Part shown: piece after piece, positions 45,367-55,459 of the stretch
Position numbering within the stretch: position 1 is the first letter of the stretch
Layout of the letters: each line of letters begins with the position of its first letter
Source of the DNA: Balneolaceae bacterium
Lineage (GTDB): Bacteria > Bacteroidota > Rhodothermia > Balneolales > Balneolaceae
Reading direction: 5' to 3'
Assembly: GCA_018401935.1 (NCBI GenBank)
Contig: JAGYJQ010000013.1
Coordinates: 1 to 64,000, forward strand
DNA length: 64,000 nt
Position numbers and translations under genes: made by a program
The notes under the pieces: generated by a model
Told to the model about the DNA's origin: nothing
The model's input: the letters and a program-made list of their open reading frames with translations, nothing else
Database searches by the model: none

Positions 45367-45990
45367 ATGGCACTTGATAGCCAGGAAATACAAGTACAAG
45401 CATTAAATGCTAAGGATGTACCGTTAGATAGTTCCTTAGTTGCAGCTATTAAGGGGGGTGACCAAGCCGCCTTTGAACAATTATTTTTTGATTATCACCC
45501 TGCACTAATTCGATTTGCTAACAGTATTACCCGATCTAGAGAACTTTCTCGGGATACCGTTCAGGATGTTTTTTTAAAGATTTGGCGCAACAGAGAACAT
45601 TGGAGCATTCATACCTCCTTGAAGGTGTATTTATACCAATCGGTTCGAAATCAAGCCTTGAATTTGCTAGAGAAACAAAAAAACCGATACAAGTTAAAGG
45701 AAAGCTTGCAGGTAGACTACGCAATGCACATATCGGCTTGGGAAGATGGATTTCAAAAAAAATTGGACTTACCTGAAGATGATGCACGATTAGTGATGAA
45801 CATATGGATGATGGTCGAAAAAATGCCAACCCGTCGGAAAATGGTTTTCGAATTACATAGAAAAGACGGTCTAAGCTATAAGGAAATTGCTAAAGTGTTA
45901 GATCTTTCTGTTAAAACGGTAGAAAATCATATGGGACAGGCGATTAAATTTTTACGTGATCAGCTTACTCAAGAAAAAAATAGTAGATAA
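45367..45990 (+). CDS. ECF sigma factor (FecI-like)
   Basis: 207 residues. Region 2 reads AAFEQLFFDYHPALIRFANS with SRDTVQDVFLKIWRNREHW; region 4 carries the helix-turn-helix LSYKEIAKVLDLSVKTVENH. This pattern is that of Bacteroidota ECF sigma-70 factors paired with FecR anti-sigma proteins. It starts the locus: released by FecR on TonB-dependent signal, it should activate susC/susD transcription. It is 63 bp upstream of fecR. Confidence 0.92.
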   Translation: MALDSQEIQVQALNAKDVPLDSSLVAAIKGGDQAAFEQLFFDYHPALIRFANSITRSRELSRDTVQDVFLKIWRNREHWSIHTSLKVYLYQSVRNQALNLLEKQKNRYKLKESLQVDYAMHISAWEDGFQKKLDLPEDDARLVMNIWMMVEKMPTRRKMVFELHRKDGLSYKEIAKVLDLSVKTVENHMGQAIKFLRDQLTQEKNSR

Positions 45991-46053
45991 AGTAGGGGTT
46001 ACTACTTTTTTATCTGTCTTACCCTTATAGAAATACATTTTATATGATCCCGT

Positions 46054-47097
46054 ATGCAAGCTGAGCTATTAGCGCGTTATTTATCGAAAGACTGTACTGC
46101 TCAAGAGTATCTTGAGGTAGAACGATGGTTGCGTTTGTCTGAGGACAATGTGGAGACGTTAAAAATGTACGAGAAAATTTGGAAGAGGTCACTAGACTTG
46201 ACTATGCTTGATGGCATTACAGACAGTAATCTAGACTGGTCAGTTCTTCAAAGTAGGATAGAAGCCGAGGAGCTGAATAGTGAAACGACCAAGCCAAAGT
46301 TAATACAGACTCGCAGTAGGACTGCCTACGATAACATTTCTTATTTTAGTAGAATTGCAGCAATACTTACCCTAGTTCTTTTGGTCGGTTATTATGGGAG
46401 TCAGTTTTTTGAGCAGCCTGAAAACGTGGAAATTGAACCTGTACTAAAAGAAATTAGTATGAAAAAAGGCCAAAGAGGTTCGGTCACACTGAGTGATGGA
46501 ACCTTGGTTTCGTTGAATTCTGAAAGCACAATTACCCTGCCTAATACCTTTAAATCGGATGTGCGTGAAGTTTATTTAGAAGGAGAGGCATTTTTTGAAG
46601 TTGCTCGTAATGAAGATAAGCCATTCTTGATTTATGTAAACGGAACAGTGGTAGAGGTTTTAGGTACTTCATTTGCAGTACGTGCTTTCCCAGATGATGA
46701 AATGGTTAGAACTACTGTAGTCGAAGGATTGGTTTCATTTAGAGAAGAAAATGAACGTATAGAGGAAGGAGTTTTACTCTCGGCTGGAGATTTAGGAGAG
46801 TTCAACACGAAGAAAAATAGAATTTCTAAAGAAAAGGTTAAAAGTTTAGCCCCTTATTTAAGTTGGAAAGAAGGTTATTTAACCTTCGAAAAGGCAACCA
46901 TGTACGAGGTCAAAAAGCAGTTAGAGCGAAAATATGATATTCAGGTACTGTTTGCCGAAAAAGATATTGAGTTATTAGAGTTAACCGCCGAGTTAAAAAG
47001 TCGCTCGTTGCGGAATGTGTTAGAAACCATTTCACTGTCACTTAATCTGAGTTTTAACTTAGATCAGGAAGTGGTCGAGTTTAAAAAATTACCATAG
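46054..47097 (+). CDS. FecR-like anti-sigma factor
   Basis: 347 residues. The N-terminal cytoplasmic part (about 1-95) would bind the sigma factor; a single membrane helix follows (SRIAAILTLVLLVGYYG), then the periplasmic FecR domain (KKGQRGSVTLSDGTLVSLNS, VYLEGEAFFEVA, VEVLGTSFAVRAF) and a DUF4974-like C-terminal domain (TFEKATMYEVKKQLERKY). It should relay occupancy of the SusC transporter to the ECF sigma factor. Confidence 0.92.
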   Translation: MQAELLARYLSKDCTAQEYLEVERWLRLSEDNVETLKMYEKIWKRSLDLTMLDGITDSNLDWSVLQSRIEAEELNSETTKPKLIQTRSRTAYDNISYFSRIAAILTLVLLVGYYGSQFFEQPENVEIEPVLKEISMKKGQRGSVTLSDGTLVSLNSESTITLPNTFKSDVREVYLEGEAFFEVARNEDKPFLIYVNGTVVEVLGTSFAVRAFPDDEMVRTTVVEGLVSFREENERIEEGVLLSAGDLGEFNTKKNRISKEKVKSLAPYLSWKEGYLTFEKATMYEVKKQLERKYDIQVLFAEKDIELLELTAELKSRSLRNVLETISLSLNLSFNLDQEVVEFKKLP

Positions 47098-47244
47098 AAA
47101 TGCAGGCAATACAAAACGACAATTTCCGGCTAAAAATTGGAAGCGCTTTTAGTTGCGCGGGTGATTCAACTACTTTAGATAGGTCTTATTACCGCACAAA
47201 AGAACTTTTACTACTGAACAAAAAACCAGCAAATGAGGATACCT

Positions 47245-50200
47245 ATGAATAAACAACATGCGAGACGATGGTCTATGGCAGGAGTTTTTGCCATGGCACT
47301 AGTTTTAGCTATTCAGACAGGTAGCACGCGTGCGAATGCGCAGATGATCACCTCTGTAACGAATAATCTGAATTATCAGTATTACTCGGTACAGGATTAC
47401 TCAGACGCCATACCCGAGCTACAAACCATTATAACACTCCAGCATAAGCAAGTGCGAATGGGTGATGTGTTAAAAGAAATAGCCGATAAATCTAATTTAG
47501 GCATCGCCTACAATTCCGATTTATCTGTTCTTGACAAGCGTATAAACGTTAATGTTAAGAAGGCTACCACTAGTTATGCTTTACAAACAATTTTATTAGG
47601 CTCAGGTTATGAGGCGGCTATTTCACGTAATCGTGAAATCATTTTAGTTGCTCAAGCCTCTAATGAACGTGTCAGTGATGAAGAAGCTATTGCGCTCGTT
47701 TCTGGTACCGTGACCGATGCAGAAACAGGAGAACCGATTCCGGCTGCAAACGTAGTTGTCTTGGGTACTATGGTAGGAACAAGCACAAATGCTGATGGAG
47801 AGTATTCACTAAACGTGCCTGATAATGCAGAAGTACTTCAATTCAGTTATCTAGGCTACAAAACATTGGATGTTGCGGTAAACGGACGTTCGGTGATTGA
47901 TGTAGCACTGGAGCCAGATTTACTAGCACTAGGAGATATAGTGGTAGTTGGTTACGGTACGCAGCAGCGACAAGAAGTAACCGGTGCGATTACCTCGGTT
48001 CGTTCCGAAGAAATTCAGAATGTGCCAGTGTCTAGTTTTGAAAACGCACTACAGGGAAGAATGGCTGGGGTCAATGTGGCTGAGTCTACTGGTGAGCCAG
48101 GAGCATCTCCACAAATTACGATTCGTGGTACCGGTTCCATTTCGGCAGGTAACTCTCCATTATATGTAATCGATGGTGTACCCATTACGACCAATCGGAA
48201 TTTGCAATCGAATATTGGAAGCCAACGCGGATCTTTTCAGCCACCAAGTGCCAATCCATTAGCTACCATTAACCCGAAAGACATTGAAAGCATAGAAGTG
48301 TTAAAAGATGCTTCTGCAGCGGCTATCTATGGGTCTAGAGGTTCTAATGGGGTTATTCTTATAACCACCAAGCAAGGAACCGCCGGGCGAACTAGTGTTA
48401 ACTTCAGCTCATACGTAGGGGTTTCTAGTGCGTTTAATACACCGGAAATGATGAATGCCGAAGAGATAATTGCTTATACCAAAGATGCTCGTAACAATAA
48501 CTACCTTCAAGAAATTGAACTCGGAAATCGCCCTGCGAATCCGGACTACAATCCAAATACCAACGCCGGTCGGCCAAACGTAGCCAACTTCCTAATACCA
48601 GAGCAGTATGTAAACTGGGATGGTACCGATACCGATTGGTTGGATTTAGTGCTTTCTCCTGCAGCCATGCAAAACTATGATCTTTCCATTAGTGGTGGTA
48701 ACGAAACCACAACGTATGCCTTTTCTACAGGGTATTTAGACCAAGAAGGGATTATTGAAGGTTCATCTTTCCAGCGTTATACCTTACGATTAGGCCTCAC
48801 GCACAAAATGAACGACGATATCACCATCGGGGCGAACATGAACTCAGCGCTAGCTCAACATGATCGTCTTCCAGCCAATGCGCCCTATTTTGGCCAACCT
48901 CCTGGGATTATCTATTCTGCACTTGTAGAGTCACCTGTGGTGAAACCATATAATGAAGATGGGACGATCAACCAGAGAAACAATACGTCGTTCTTGGGCG
49001 GTGGTATGACCACTACTAGTAATCCACTAGCCATCATGAAGTACATAAGTGAGGATATCCAAAACACACGTATTTTTGGTAATCTGTACACAGATTACAA
49101 TATGAACGAGAATATTACCTTTAAATCATTACTTGGGTATAATCTCGAAAGTATACAACAGTCCTTCTATCGAGGAACTGAATTTTTGTACAGAAACCAG
49201 AGTGCTCCACAGCCATATGCTCAAACAGGTGCTGGGAACTTGTTTAACTGGGTTTGGGAGAATACGGTAAATTATTCTAATAATTTTGGAACCGATCATA
49301 AAGTTAATCTTATTGCAGGGTATACGGCTCAAAAGGAACGTATCGAGCGTAGTAAAATTGAATCCAATGGATTTACCGATGATCAAATTACAACCATCAA
49401 CGGTGGTATTGTAAACAGTGGTGAAGAGGTAATCGAGGAATGGAGTTTGGTTTCGGCCCTAGCCCGTCTCAACTATGTATTCCAAGATAAATATCTACTA
49501 ACCGCTACCATCCGTTCGGATCGTTCTTCTAGATTTGGAGCTAATAGCCAAACCGGTATTTTCCCTTCGGTTTCGTTGGGTTGGAGAGCTAATCAAGAGT
49601 CCTTCCTTAGCGGAATTGATGAGATTAATGAGCTGAAACTTCGTGGTAGTTACGGTGTTACGGGTAACTTCGAAATTCCTAACTATGGAGCGATAGGCCT
49701 GTTAAGTGGTGCTAATTATGTTAGTGGTGGGTCTCAGATTAATGGGGTAGCCCCGAGTACTTCTAGTAATGCCGATCTAACATGGGAAACCTCCTACCAA
49801 ATGAACATAGGGGTGGATTATGCGCTATTAAACGATCGAATTTATGGTTCGGTAGACTACTATACGACCACTACTGAGGACTTATTGTTATTCGTAACAG
49901 TACCTGCGGCAAGTGGTTTCGATGTAGCCCTTACCAACATTGGTGAAGTTGAAAACAAAGGGTTTGAGTTCTCTATGACGAGTCGCAATATGGTAGGTCC
50001 GTTCAACTGGGCTACCGATTTCAACTTTGCGGCAAACGAAAATACGGTAACCAAATTAGGCCCTGAAGGCGATGACATCCTAAGTAGCGGTGCCGCTGGT
50101 GCTCGCCACATTACTCGTATTGGGGACGCTATTGGTAGTTATTACGGTTATGTTGTCGATGGTATTTATCAGAATGAAGCTGAAATTGAGGCCGCTCCGG

Positions 50201-50823
50201 TTGATAGATTAGTAGGATCTGGTGGCGCCCGACCGGGTGACTTCCGATTCAAAGATATCAATGGAGATGGTGAAATTACCTCAGAGGATCGGACGGTCAT
50301 TGGGAGCTATCATCCTGATTATACCTTTGGGTTAACCAACCGATTCGAATACAAAAACTTTGACTTCAACATCTTTATCCAAGGGGTTATGGGTCGTGAA
50401 GTTATGAACCTCACCGCTCGTCACCTTAAGAATGGAGAAGCAAACTTTGGTTCTTATGCGGTGTTAAATGACCGATGGATATCTGAGTCAAACCCTGGTA
50501 ATGGTGAGCACCCACGTGCCGACCGTTCTTCGGCTTCTCATGGTAACAACAATCGTCCTTCAAGCTATCAGGTCGAAGATGGTAGTTATGTAAAAATTAA
50601 AAATCTTTCCTTTGGTTACACCTTGCCAGATGAATTCTTGAGCGGTGCTTTCTCTAGAGCTCGAATTTATACGGCTATGACCAATGTGGCAATTTTTACT
50701 GATTACGTAGGATTTAATCCTGAAGTGAACCTTCAGGCAAACAGCAGTCTCACCCCTGGGGAAGATTATGGAGCCTATCCATTGTCTCGTACCATCCAGG
50801 TTGGTATAGACCTCGCATTTTAA
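47245..50823 (+). CDS. SusC/RagA TonB-linked outer-membrane transporter with STN signalling domain
   Basis: 1192 residues from ATG 47245, preferred over the ATG at 47233 because TGAGGA (47234-47239) lies 5 nt upstream. A signal peptide (to about ANA) is followed by an STN secretin/TonB short domain (HKQVRMGDVLKEIADKSNLG), a carboxypeptidase-D-like domain (VSGTVTDAETGEPIPAANVV), the plug with the TonB-box-like VVVGYGTQQRQEVTG, and the barrel. The STN domain is the contact point for FecR signalling, so this is a signalling importer. KGFEFSMTSRNM and the C-terminal GIDLAF end are typical SusC. Substrate undetermined. Confidence 0.95.
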   Translation: MNKQHARRWSMAGVFAMALVLAIQTGSTRANAQMITSVTNNLNYQYYSVQDYSDAIPELQTIITLQHKQVRMGDVLKEIADKSNLGIAYNSDLSVLDKRINVNVKKATTSYALQTILLGSGYEAAISRNREIILVAQASNERVSDEEAIALVSGTVTDAETGEPIPAANVVVLGTMVGTSTNADGEYSLNVPDNAEVLQFSYLGYKTLDVAVNGRSVIDVALEPDLLALGDIVVVGYGTQQRQEVTGAITSVRSEEIQNVPVSSFENALQGRMAGVNVAESTGEPGASPQITIRGTGSISAGNSPLYVIDGVPITTNRNLQSNIGSQRGSFQPPSANPLATINPKDIESIEVLKDASAAAIYGSRGSNGVILITTKQGTAGRTSVNFSSYVGVSSAFNTPEMMNAEEIIAYTKDARNNNYLQEIELGNRPANPDYNPNTNAGRPNVANFLIPEQYVNWDGTDTDWLDLVLSPAAMQNYDLSISGGNETTTYAFSTGYLDQEGIIEGSSFQRYTLRLGLTHKMNDDITIGANMNSALAQHDRLPANAPYFGQPPGIIYSALVESPVVKPYNEDGTINQRNNTSFLGGGMTTTSNPLAIMKYISEDIQNTRIFGNLYTDYNMNENITFKSLLGYNLESIQQSFYRGTEFLYRNQSAPQPYAQTGAGNLFNWVWENTVNYSNNFGTDHKVNLIAGYTAQKERIERSKIESNGFTDDQITTINGGIVNSGEEVIEEWSLVSALARLNYVFQDKYLLTATIRSDRSSRFGANSQTGIFPSVSLGWRANQESFLSGIDEINELKLRGSYGVTGNFEIPNYGAIGLLSGANYVSGGSQINGVAPSTSSNADLTWETSYQMNIGVDYALLNDRIYGSVDYYTTTTEDLLLFVTVPAASGFDVALTNIGEVENKGFEFSMTSRNMVGPFNWATDFNFAANENTVTKLGPEGDDILSSGAAGARHITRIGDAIGSYYGYVVDGIYQNEAEIEAAPVDRLVGSGGARPGDFRFKDINGDGEITSEDRTVIGSYHPDYTFGLTNRFEYKNFDFNIFIQGVMGREVMNLTARHLKNGEANFGSYAVLNDRWISESNPGNGEHPRADRSSASHGNNNRPSSYQVEDGSYVKIKNLSFGYTLPDEFLSGAFSRARIYTAMTNVAIFTDYVGFNPEVNLQANSSLTPGEDYGAYPLSRTIQVGIDLAF

Positions 50824-50849
50824 TAGCAACGTCGAACAAGGAATTAGTC

Positions 50850-52211
50850 ATGAAAAAATCATTACTTATATTACTACTTCCCGTACTGTTCATTTCCTGC
50901 AGCGAGGACTTTACAGTACTGGGACCGATATCTGAACGAAATGTGGTCAACTATTACAAAACCCAATCGGATTTTGAAGTGGCCATCAATGGAGCATTTG
51001 ATGCCTTACAGTCTAATGGAACCTTCGGGGTCAATTACGTACTGTTCATGGAAATGCGCGCCGATAACACCGAAAACGGTGGAGGAGCAACCGGTCTAGC
51101 TGCTACCCTAGAGCAGCTCGATAAATTTGATGAACTTGACACAGCCAGTGAGCTTAACAATACTTGGATTGCCTCCTATGAGGGAATAGCCAGAGCGAAC
51201 ACCATACTATCTCGTATTGACGAAGTTAGTTTTACTAGTGACGACGTAAAAAATCGGATTAAAGGTGAAGCGTTGTTCGTACGCTCTTTGTTGTATTATC
51301 ATTTAGGTGTCATTTTTGGAAATGTACCTCTGATTACTGCAGAAGTCACCGCCCCACAGAACATGAATCTGAATCAGGTTTCTGCTGCTGAAGTGATGAC
51401 TCAAATAGCCACAGACTTAACTACGGCGGAAGGACTTTTACCTTCTACTGGTAGGGTGAGTTCAGGTGCCGCTGCCGCTTTACTAGGTCGTGTGTATCTG
51501 CAAGCCGGTGACAAAGCCTCTGCGGTTGCCCCACTTAAGCGGGTAGTATCTTCTAATGTGTATTCATTAGAAGCTAACTACGCTGATGTATGGGGTCCAG
51601 GGAACGAAGGCAGTAGCGAAATTCTATTCCAAGTAGAGTACATGAGTGGTAACGTAGGAGAAGGAAGCTCTTATACCGACATGTTTACTGCCTCAGGTCT
51701 TGCTGGTGGTGTAGGTGGGGGTTCTGCTCCTCAAACCGTAACCCAGGATTTCATCGACTCCTATGAAGCGGGTGATTTACGCCAAGCGGCTACCCTTTCG
51801 GATAGTGCTACGGTGGAGAAGTACGAAGACACGCCTAGTGCTCCATTCGATTCGGATGTTAACTGGGTAGAAATTCGATATGCAGAGGTTCTGTTGAATC
51901 TTGCTGAGGCCGTAGGAGAAGGTGCCGAAGGCTATGGATACATTAACCAGGTGCGTAACCGTGCCGGTCTAGCCGCTATTGATGGAACCACTCCAGGTTC
52001 TTATGACGATAAATTACTACATGAGCGAAGAGTTGAGTTAGCCTTTGAGAATAAGCGCTGGCCAGATCTTCTTCGTCATGGACAAGCAAAAAGTGTAATG
52101 GCTTCACACTTAGGAATAGGCGAGGCGGACGTTACGTTACTGTTTCCGATTCCTTTAAGCCAAATTGATGTTGCGCCAGATCAAATGACGCAAAATCCAG
52201 AACATGATTAA
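50850..52211 (+). CDS. SusD/RagB outer-membrane substrate-binding lipoprotein
   Basis: 453 residues. The signal peptide ends in LFISC, a lipobox. The TPR-rich SusD/RagB fold is recognisable from YYKTQSDFEVAINGAFDAL, GEALFVRSLLYYHLGVIFGN, LGRVYLQAGD, ILFQVEYMSGN, and the C-terminal YAEVLLNLAEAVGE with INQVRNRAGLAAI, LHERRVELAFENKRW and QNPEHD. It forms the lid over the SusC barrel and binds the substrate at the cell surface. 26 bp after susC, with AAGGA before the ATG. Confidence 0.95.
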   Translation: MKKSLLILLLPVLFISCSEDFTVLGPISERNVVNYYKTQSDFEVAINGAFDALQSNGTFGVNYVLFMEMRADNTENGGGATGLAATLEQLDKFDELDTASELNNTWIASYEGIARANTILSRIDEVSFTSDDVKNRIKGEALFVRSLLYYHLGVIFGNVPLITAEVTAPQNMNLNQVSAAEVMTQIATDLTTAEGLLPSTGRVSSGAAAALLGRVYLQAGDKASAVAPLKRVVSSNVYSLEANYADVWGPGNEGSSEILFQVEYMSGNVGEGSSYTDMFTASGLAGGVGGGSAPQTVTQDFIDSYEAGDLRQAATLSDSATVEKYEDTPSAPFDSDVNWVEIRYAEVLLNLAEAVGEGAEGYGYINQVRNRAGLAAIDGTTPGSYDDKLLHERRVELAFENKRWPDLLRHGQAKSVMASHLGIGEADVTLLFPIPLSQIDVAPDQMTQNPEHD

Positions 52212-52232
52212 AAAATCATTCTAGATGACCTT

Positions 52233-52268
52233 AACCGGGGTGCCCAACACGGTATCCCGGTTTTTTTT
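52233..52268 (+). terminator. Intrinsic terminator after susD
   Basis: AACCGGGGTGCC (52233-52244) pairs with GGTATCCCGGTT (52251-52262), a 12-bp stem with wobble pairs and a 6-nt loop, followed by T's. Genes downstream probably have lower or separate expression. Confidence 0.9.
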
Positions 52269-52341
52269 ACTCTAGGAATTTTCTAACACCTACTATATTC
52301 TCAGAGAAACGCAACTTAAACCAAACATAGATGTACGTCTT

Positions 52342-53232
52342 ATGAAATCCTTACTAGTTCTTATGCTTGTTGGTCTCTTGTCCACAGGCGCTTACGCACA
52401 AATACAAGAAGGTCCATTGAATATTATCGCTGTTTTTGCACATCCAGATGATGCTGATTCCAAAATGGGTGGAACAGCTGCACTCATGGCCAAAATGGGA
52501 CATAACGTTAAATTTGTTTCCATCACCAATGGGGATGCAGGACACCACGAAGAAGGGGGTGGAATGCTGGCTAAAAGAAGAAGAGCCGAGGCTCAAGAAG
52601 CTGCTCGACAATTGGGCATAGCCGAGTACACCGTCTTAGATAATCACGATGGAGAACTTTTACCAGAGTTACACATTCGTCAACAAGTCATTCGCGAAAT
52701 CCGAAAGTGGGATGCCGATGTGGTGTTAGGCTTACGCCCTAATGACTATCATCCAGATCACCGTTATGCGGGTGTATTGGTACAAGACGCTGCCTACATG
52801 GTAGTAGTACCAAATGTGACTCCTGATACCCCACCATTGACTAAAAACCCGGTGTTTTTATACATGAGTGATGGTTTTCAAAAGCCAAATCCTTTTTCGC
52901 ACGATATTGTAGTGGGAATTGATGAGGTATTTGAGCAAAAAGTACGTGGACTCGACGCTCATGATTCCCAAATGTATGAGTGGTTACCATGGGTGGGAGG
53001 ACGATTGGATCAAGTACCAGAAAACCCAGAAGAACGCTTTCAGTATTTACTGAACTCCTACACCAACCGTAGCCGAGTTTCTGACGAGCAACGGGCAAGT
53101 CTAGAAAAGTGGTACGGCACTGAAAAAGCGGCGTCTTTCCGCTTTGTTGAATCGTTTGAGATTTGTGAGTACGGACATCAGCCTTCTGAAGAAGAAATCA
53201 GAGCTATTTTCCCGATGCTCAACGACAACTAA
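52342..53232 (+). CDS. Secreted PIG-L family deacetylase of the Sus locus
   Basis: 296 residues with a signal peptide ending near AYAQ (residue 20). Metal site: AVFAHPDDADSKMGGTAALM near residue 31 and NDYHPDHRYAGVLVQDAAYM, whose histidines complete it. Acts probably on an N-acetylated amino-sugar (or another acylated amine) delivered by the SusCD pair. The same signature as the 44170 gene but with different flanks. Between two terminators, so possibly read-through or its own promoter. Confidence 0.88.
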   Translation: MKSLLVLMLVGLLSTGAYAQIQEGPLNIIAVFAHPDDADSKMGGTAALMAKMGHNVKFVSITNGDAGHHEEGGGMLAKRRRAEAQEAARQLGIAEYTVLDNHDGELLPELHIRQQVIREIRKWDADVVLGLRPNDYHPDHRYAGVLVQDAAYMVVVPNVTPDTPPLTKNPVFLYMSDGFQKPNPFSHDIVVGIDEVFEQKVRGLDAHDSQMYEWLPWVGGRLDQVPENPEERFQYLLNSYTNRSRVSDEQRASLEKWYGTEKAASFRFVESFEICEYGHQPSEEEIRAIFPMLNDN

Positions 53233-53250
53233 GTCATTAATAGGATTCTA

Positions 53251-53285
53251 AGGGCCCGATCCTAAACAAAGGGCCCTATTTTTAC
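53251..53285 (+). terminator. Intrinsic terminator after the PIG-L gene
   Basis: AGGGCCC (53251-53257) pairs with GGGCCCT (53271-53277); the T-rich stretch ATTTTTT follows. 18 nt after the stop. Confidence 0.75.
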
Positions 53286-53306
53286 TCTCTTAAACTAACC
53301 AATATT

Positions 53307-54554
53307 ATGCAGCGTAATTATTTCATGGTCGGGCTTATTCTGCTCACCTTTTTTGTTATTTCTTTCCTGACCAATATTATAGGCCCACTTGTTCCTCAGA
53401 TTATTGAGGATTTTGAACTCAGTCTTACCTTAGTAGCCTTACTACCTTTTGCCTTTTTTATTGCCTATGGGGTTATGTCGATCCCAGCTGGAATACTCAT
53501 AGAGCGGTATGCCGAGAAAAAAGTCATGATTTTAGCCTTTGGTGTGGCCTTTTTTGGAGCATTACTATTTTCTTTAATCCCTAGCTACCGGGTAGCCGTC
53601 TTGTCCCTATTTTTAATAGGAACTGGTATGGCCATGCTACAAGTAGCCATTAACCCTTTACTCCGGGTATCCGGTGGCGAAGAGCATTTTGCATTCAATT
53701 CATTGATTGGACAGTTATTTTTTGGGGCGGCTTCTTTTTTAAGTCCATTAGTGTATTCCTACTTGGTTTTAAATATGGGACAAGCTGATAACGGATGGTT
53801 TTTACAAGCCTTGAGTAGTGTGGTTCCAGATAATCTTCCCTGGGTATCCCTGTACTGGCTATTTGCGCTCGTTTCATTAGCTATGATGGTGGTTATTGCG
53901 ATTTCTAAGTTTCCTGAGGTAATTAAAACAGACGACGAAAAAGTGGGTGCGTTACAAACCCACATCGATTTACTAAAAAACAAAAAAGTGCTTTTATTCT
54001 TCTTTGGAATCTTTTGTTATGTAGGAACCGAACAGGGAGTGGCTAACTGGATGTCGGAGTTTTTATCCACCTATCATGGATTAGATCCCCAAACGGTGGG
54101 AGCATCCTCGGTGTCAACGTTCTGGGGTTTAATGACGGCTGGTACCGTGTTAGGTCTGTTTCTGTTAAAAATTATGGATTCCCGCAAAGTACTTATCCTA
54201 TCCACCTCCATCGTACTACTCTGTTTGGCTGCGGCATTATTTGGCTCAGCAAACGTAGCCAGAGTAGCCTTCCCAGCCATTGGTTTCTTTATCGCGGTCA
54301 TGTGGCCTATTATTTTCTCTTTAGCCCTTAACTCCATGGAAGAGCATCACGGTTCCTTTTCTGGTATACTCGTAACAGGCATTGCTGGTGGAGCCATTGT
54401 TCCTTTAATTGTGGGCTCTCTGGGTGATGTATTTGGCCTTCGAGTCGGGATGATATTTCTATTTCTAACCTATGGATACATCTTAAGCATAGGGTTCTGG
54501 GCCAATCCCATCATTACTAACAAAACCATAGAATTCGGTTCAAAAGATAATTAA
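53307..54554 (+). CDS. MFS sugar symporter, FucP/FHS-like
   Basis: 415 residues, twelve helices. The opening VISFLTNIIGPLVPQIIEDF and the FAFFIAYGVMSIPAGILIER loop match the fucose:proton symporter (FHS) branch, which carries free sugars such as fucose, glucose, galactose or N-acetylglucosamine. Inner-membrane import of the monosaccharide released by the secreted enzymes of the locus is inferred. The ROK kinase gene begins 3 nt after its stop. Confidence 0.88.
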   Translation: MQRNYFMVGLILLTFFVISFLTNIIGPLVPQIIEDFELSLTLVALLPFAFFIAYGVMSIPAGILIERYAEKKVMILAFGVAFFGALLFSLIPSYRVAVLSLFLIGTGMAMLQVAINPLLRVSGGEEHFAFNSLIGQLFFGAASFLSPLVYSYLVLNMGQADNGWFLQALSSVVPDNLPWVSLYWLFALVSLAMMVVIAISKFPEVIKTDDEKVGALQTHIDLLKNKKVLLFFFGIFCYVGTEQGVANWMSEFLSTYHGLDPQTVGASSVSTFWGLMTAGTVLGLFLLKIMDSRKVLILSTSIVLLCLAAALFGSANVARVAFPAIGFFIAVMWPIIFSLALNSMEEHHGSFSGILVTGIAGGAIVPLIVGSLGDVFGLRVGMIFLFLTYGYILSIGFWANPIITNKTIEFGSKDN

Positions 54555-54556
54555 CC

Positions 54557-55399
54557 ATGCTACTAGGTATTGATTTAGGGGCTACAAATATACGAGTTGG
54601 TCGGGTTCATGAAGGAGCAATAGAAGCCTTACACGAAGCCCCTATCGATCAATCCGATGACCCTAATACCTTAATCCAGCAGATGGTTTCACTCATTGAG
54701 TTATGCTGGCATCCAGCAATTCGTTCTATTGGCATTGGGGTTCCAAGTGTGGTAGATGTGGAAAGAGGTATTGTCTATGATGTTCAAAATATACCCTCTT
54801 GGAAAGAAGTACATCTCAAAGATATCATGGAAGCACGATTTTCAGTGCCTACTTGGGTGAATAATGATGCGAATTGTTTTGTGTTAGGGGAGCGCTATTA
54901 TGGCCAAGCCAAAGGCAAAAGCAATGTGATTGGCTTAATTATAGGCACCGGTTTTGGTGCGGGAGTAGTACTCAATGGAACCTTGGTTTCTGGTACTAAC
55001 TGCGGAGCCGGAGAAGTGGGCATGCTTCCTTATAAAGGATCTATACTTGAGCACTATTGCTCCGGGCAATTTTTCGAACGCTTTTTTGGCGAAACAGGCG
55101 ATTCAGTGTATAAAAAAGCCCAAAATGGAGATTCTGAATCCATAGCCAAATACACCGATTATGCTCATCACATTGCCGAAGGCATTAAGGCCGTATTATA
55201 TGCTTATGACCCAGAAATCATACTCCTTGGTGGGGCCACAGCAAAGGTGTGGTCTTTTATAGAAGAAAACGTTTGGAAGGGCTTAGAAAGTTTCGCCTAT
55301 CCTAATTCCCTCACTAAACTCCGCATATTACCCTCAACCTTAGAACATGTCGCAGTACTGGGCGCTGCTGCCTTAGCACTCGATTCAACTTCTCATTAG
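54557..55399 (+). CDS. ROK-family sugar kinase (zinc-motif-lacking type)
   Basis: 280 residues. Phosphate-binding MLLGIDLGATNIRVGRV at the N-terminus, GTGFGAGVVLNGTLVSGTNC in the middle and a second-domain IILLGGATAK near residue 223 identify a ROK kinase. The zinc-binding CxCGxxGCxE block is absent: after GAGEVG comes MLPYKGSILEHYCSGQFFER with only one Cys. Many Bacteroidota ROK proteins share this shorter form. It should phosphorylate the sugar imported by the adjacent symporter; glucose, N-acetylglucosamine and N-acetylmannosamine are all possible. Confidence 0.9.
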   Translation: MLLGIDLGATNIRVGRVHEGAIEALHEAPIDQSDDPNTLIQQMVSLIELCWHPAIRSIGIGVPSVVDVERGIVYDVQNIPSWKEVHLKDIMEARFSVPTWVNNDANCFVLGERYYGQAKGKSNVIGLIIGTGFGAGVVLNGTLVSGTNCGAGEVGMLPYKGSILEHYCSGQFFERFFGETGDSVYKKAQNGDSESIAKYTDYAHHIAEGIKAVLYAYDPEIILLGGATAKVWSFIEENVWKGLESFAYPNSLTKLRILPSTLEHVAVLGAAALALDSTSH

Positions 55400-55459
55400 C
55401 TCTCAAATTAAACCATACTCCACCTACCTTTATCACCTTACAAAAGAAAAACTGCTACC

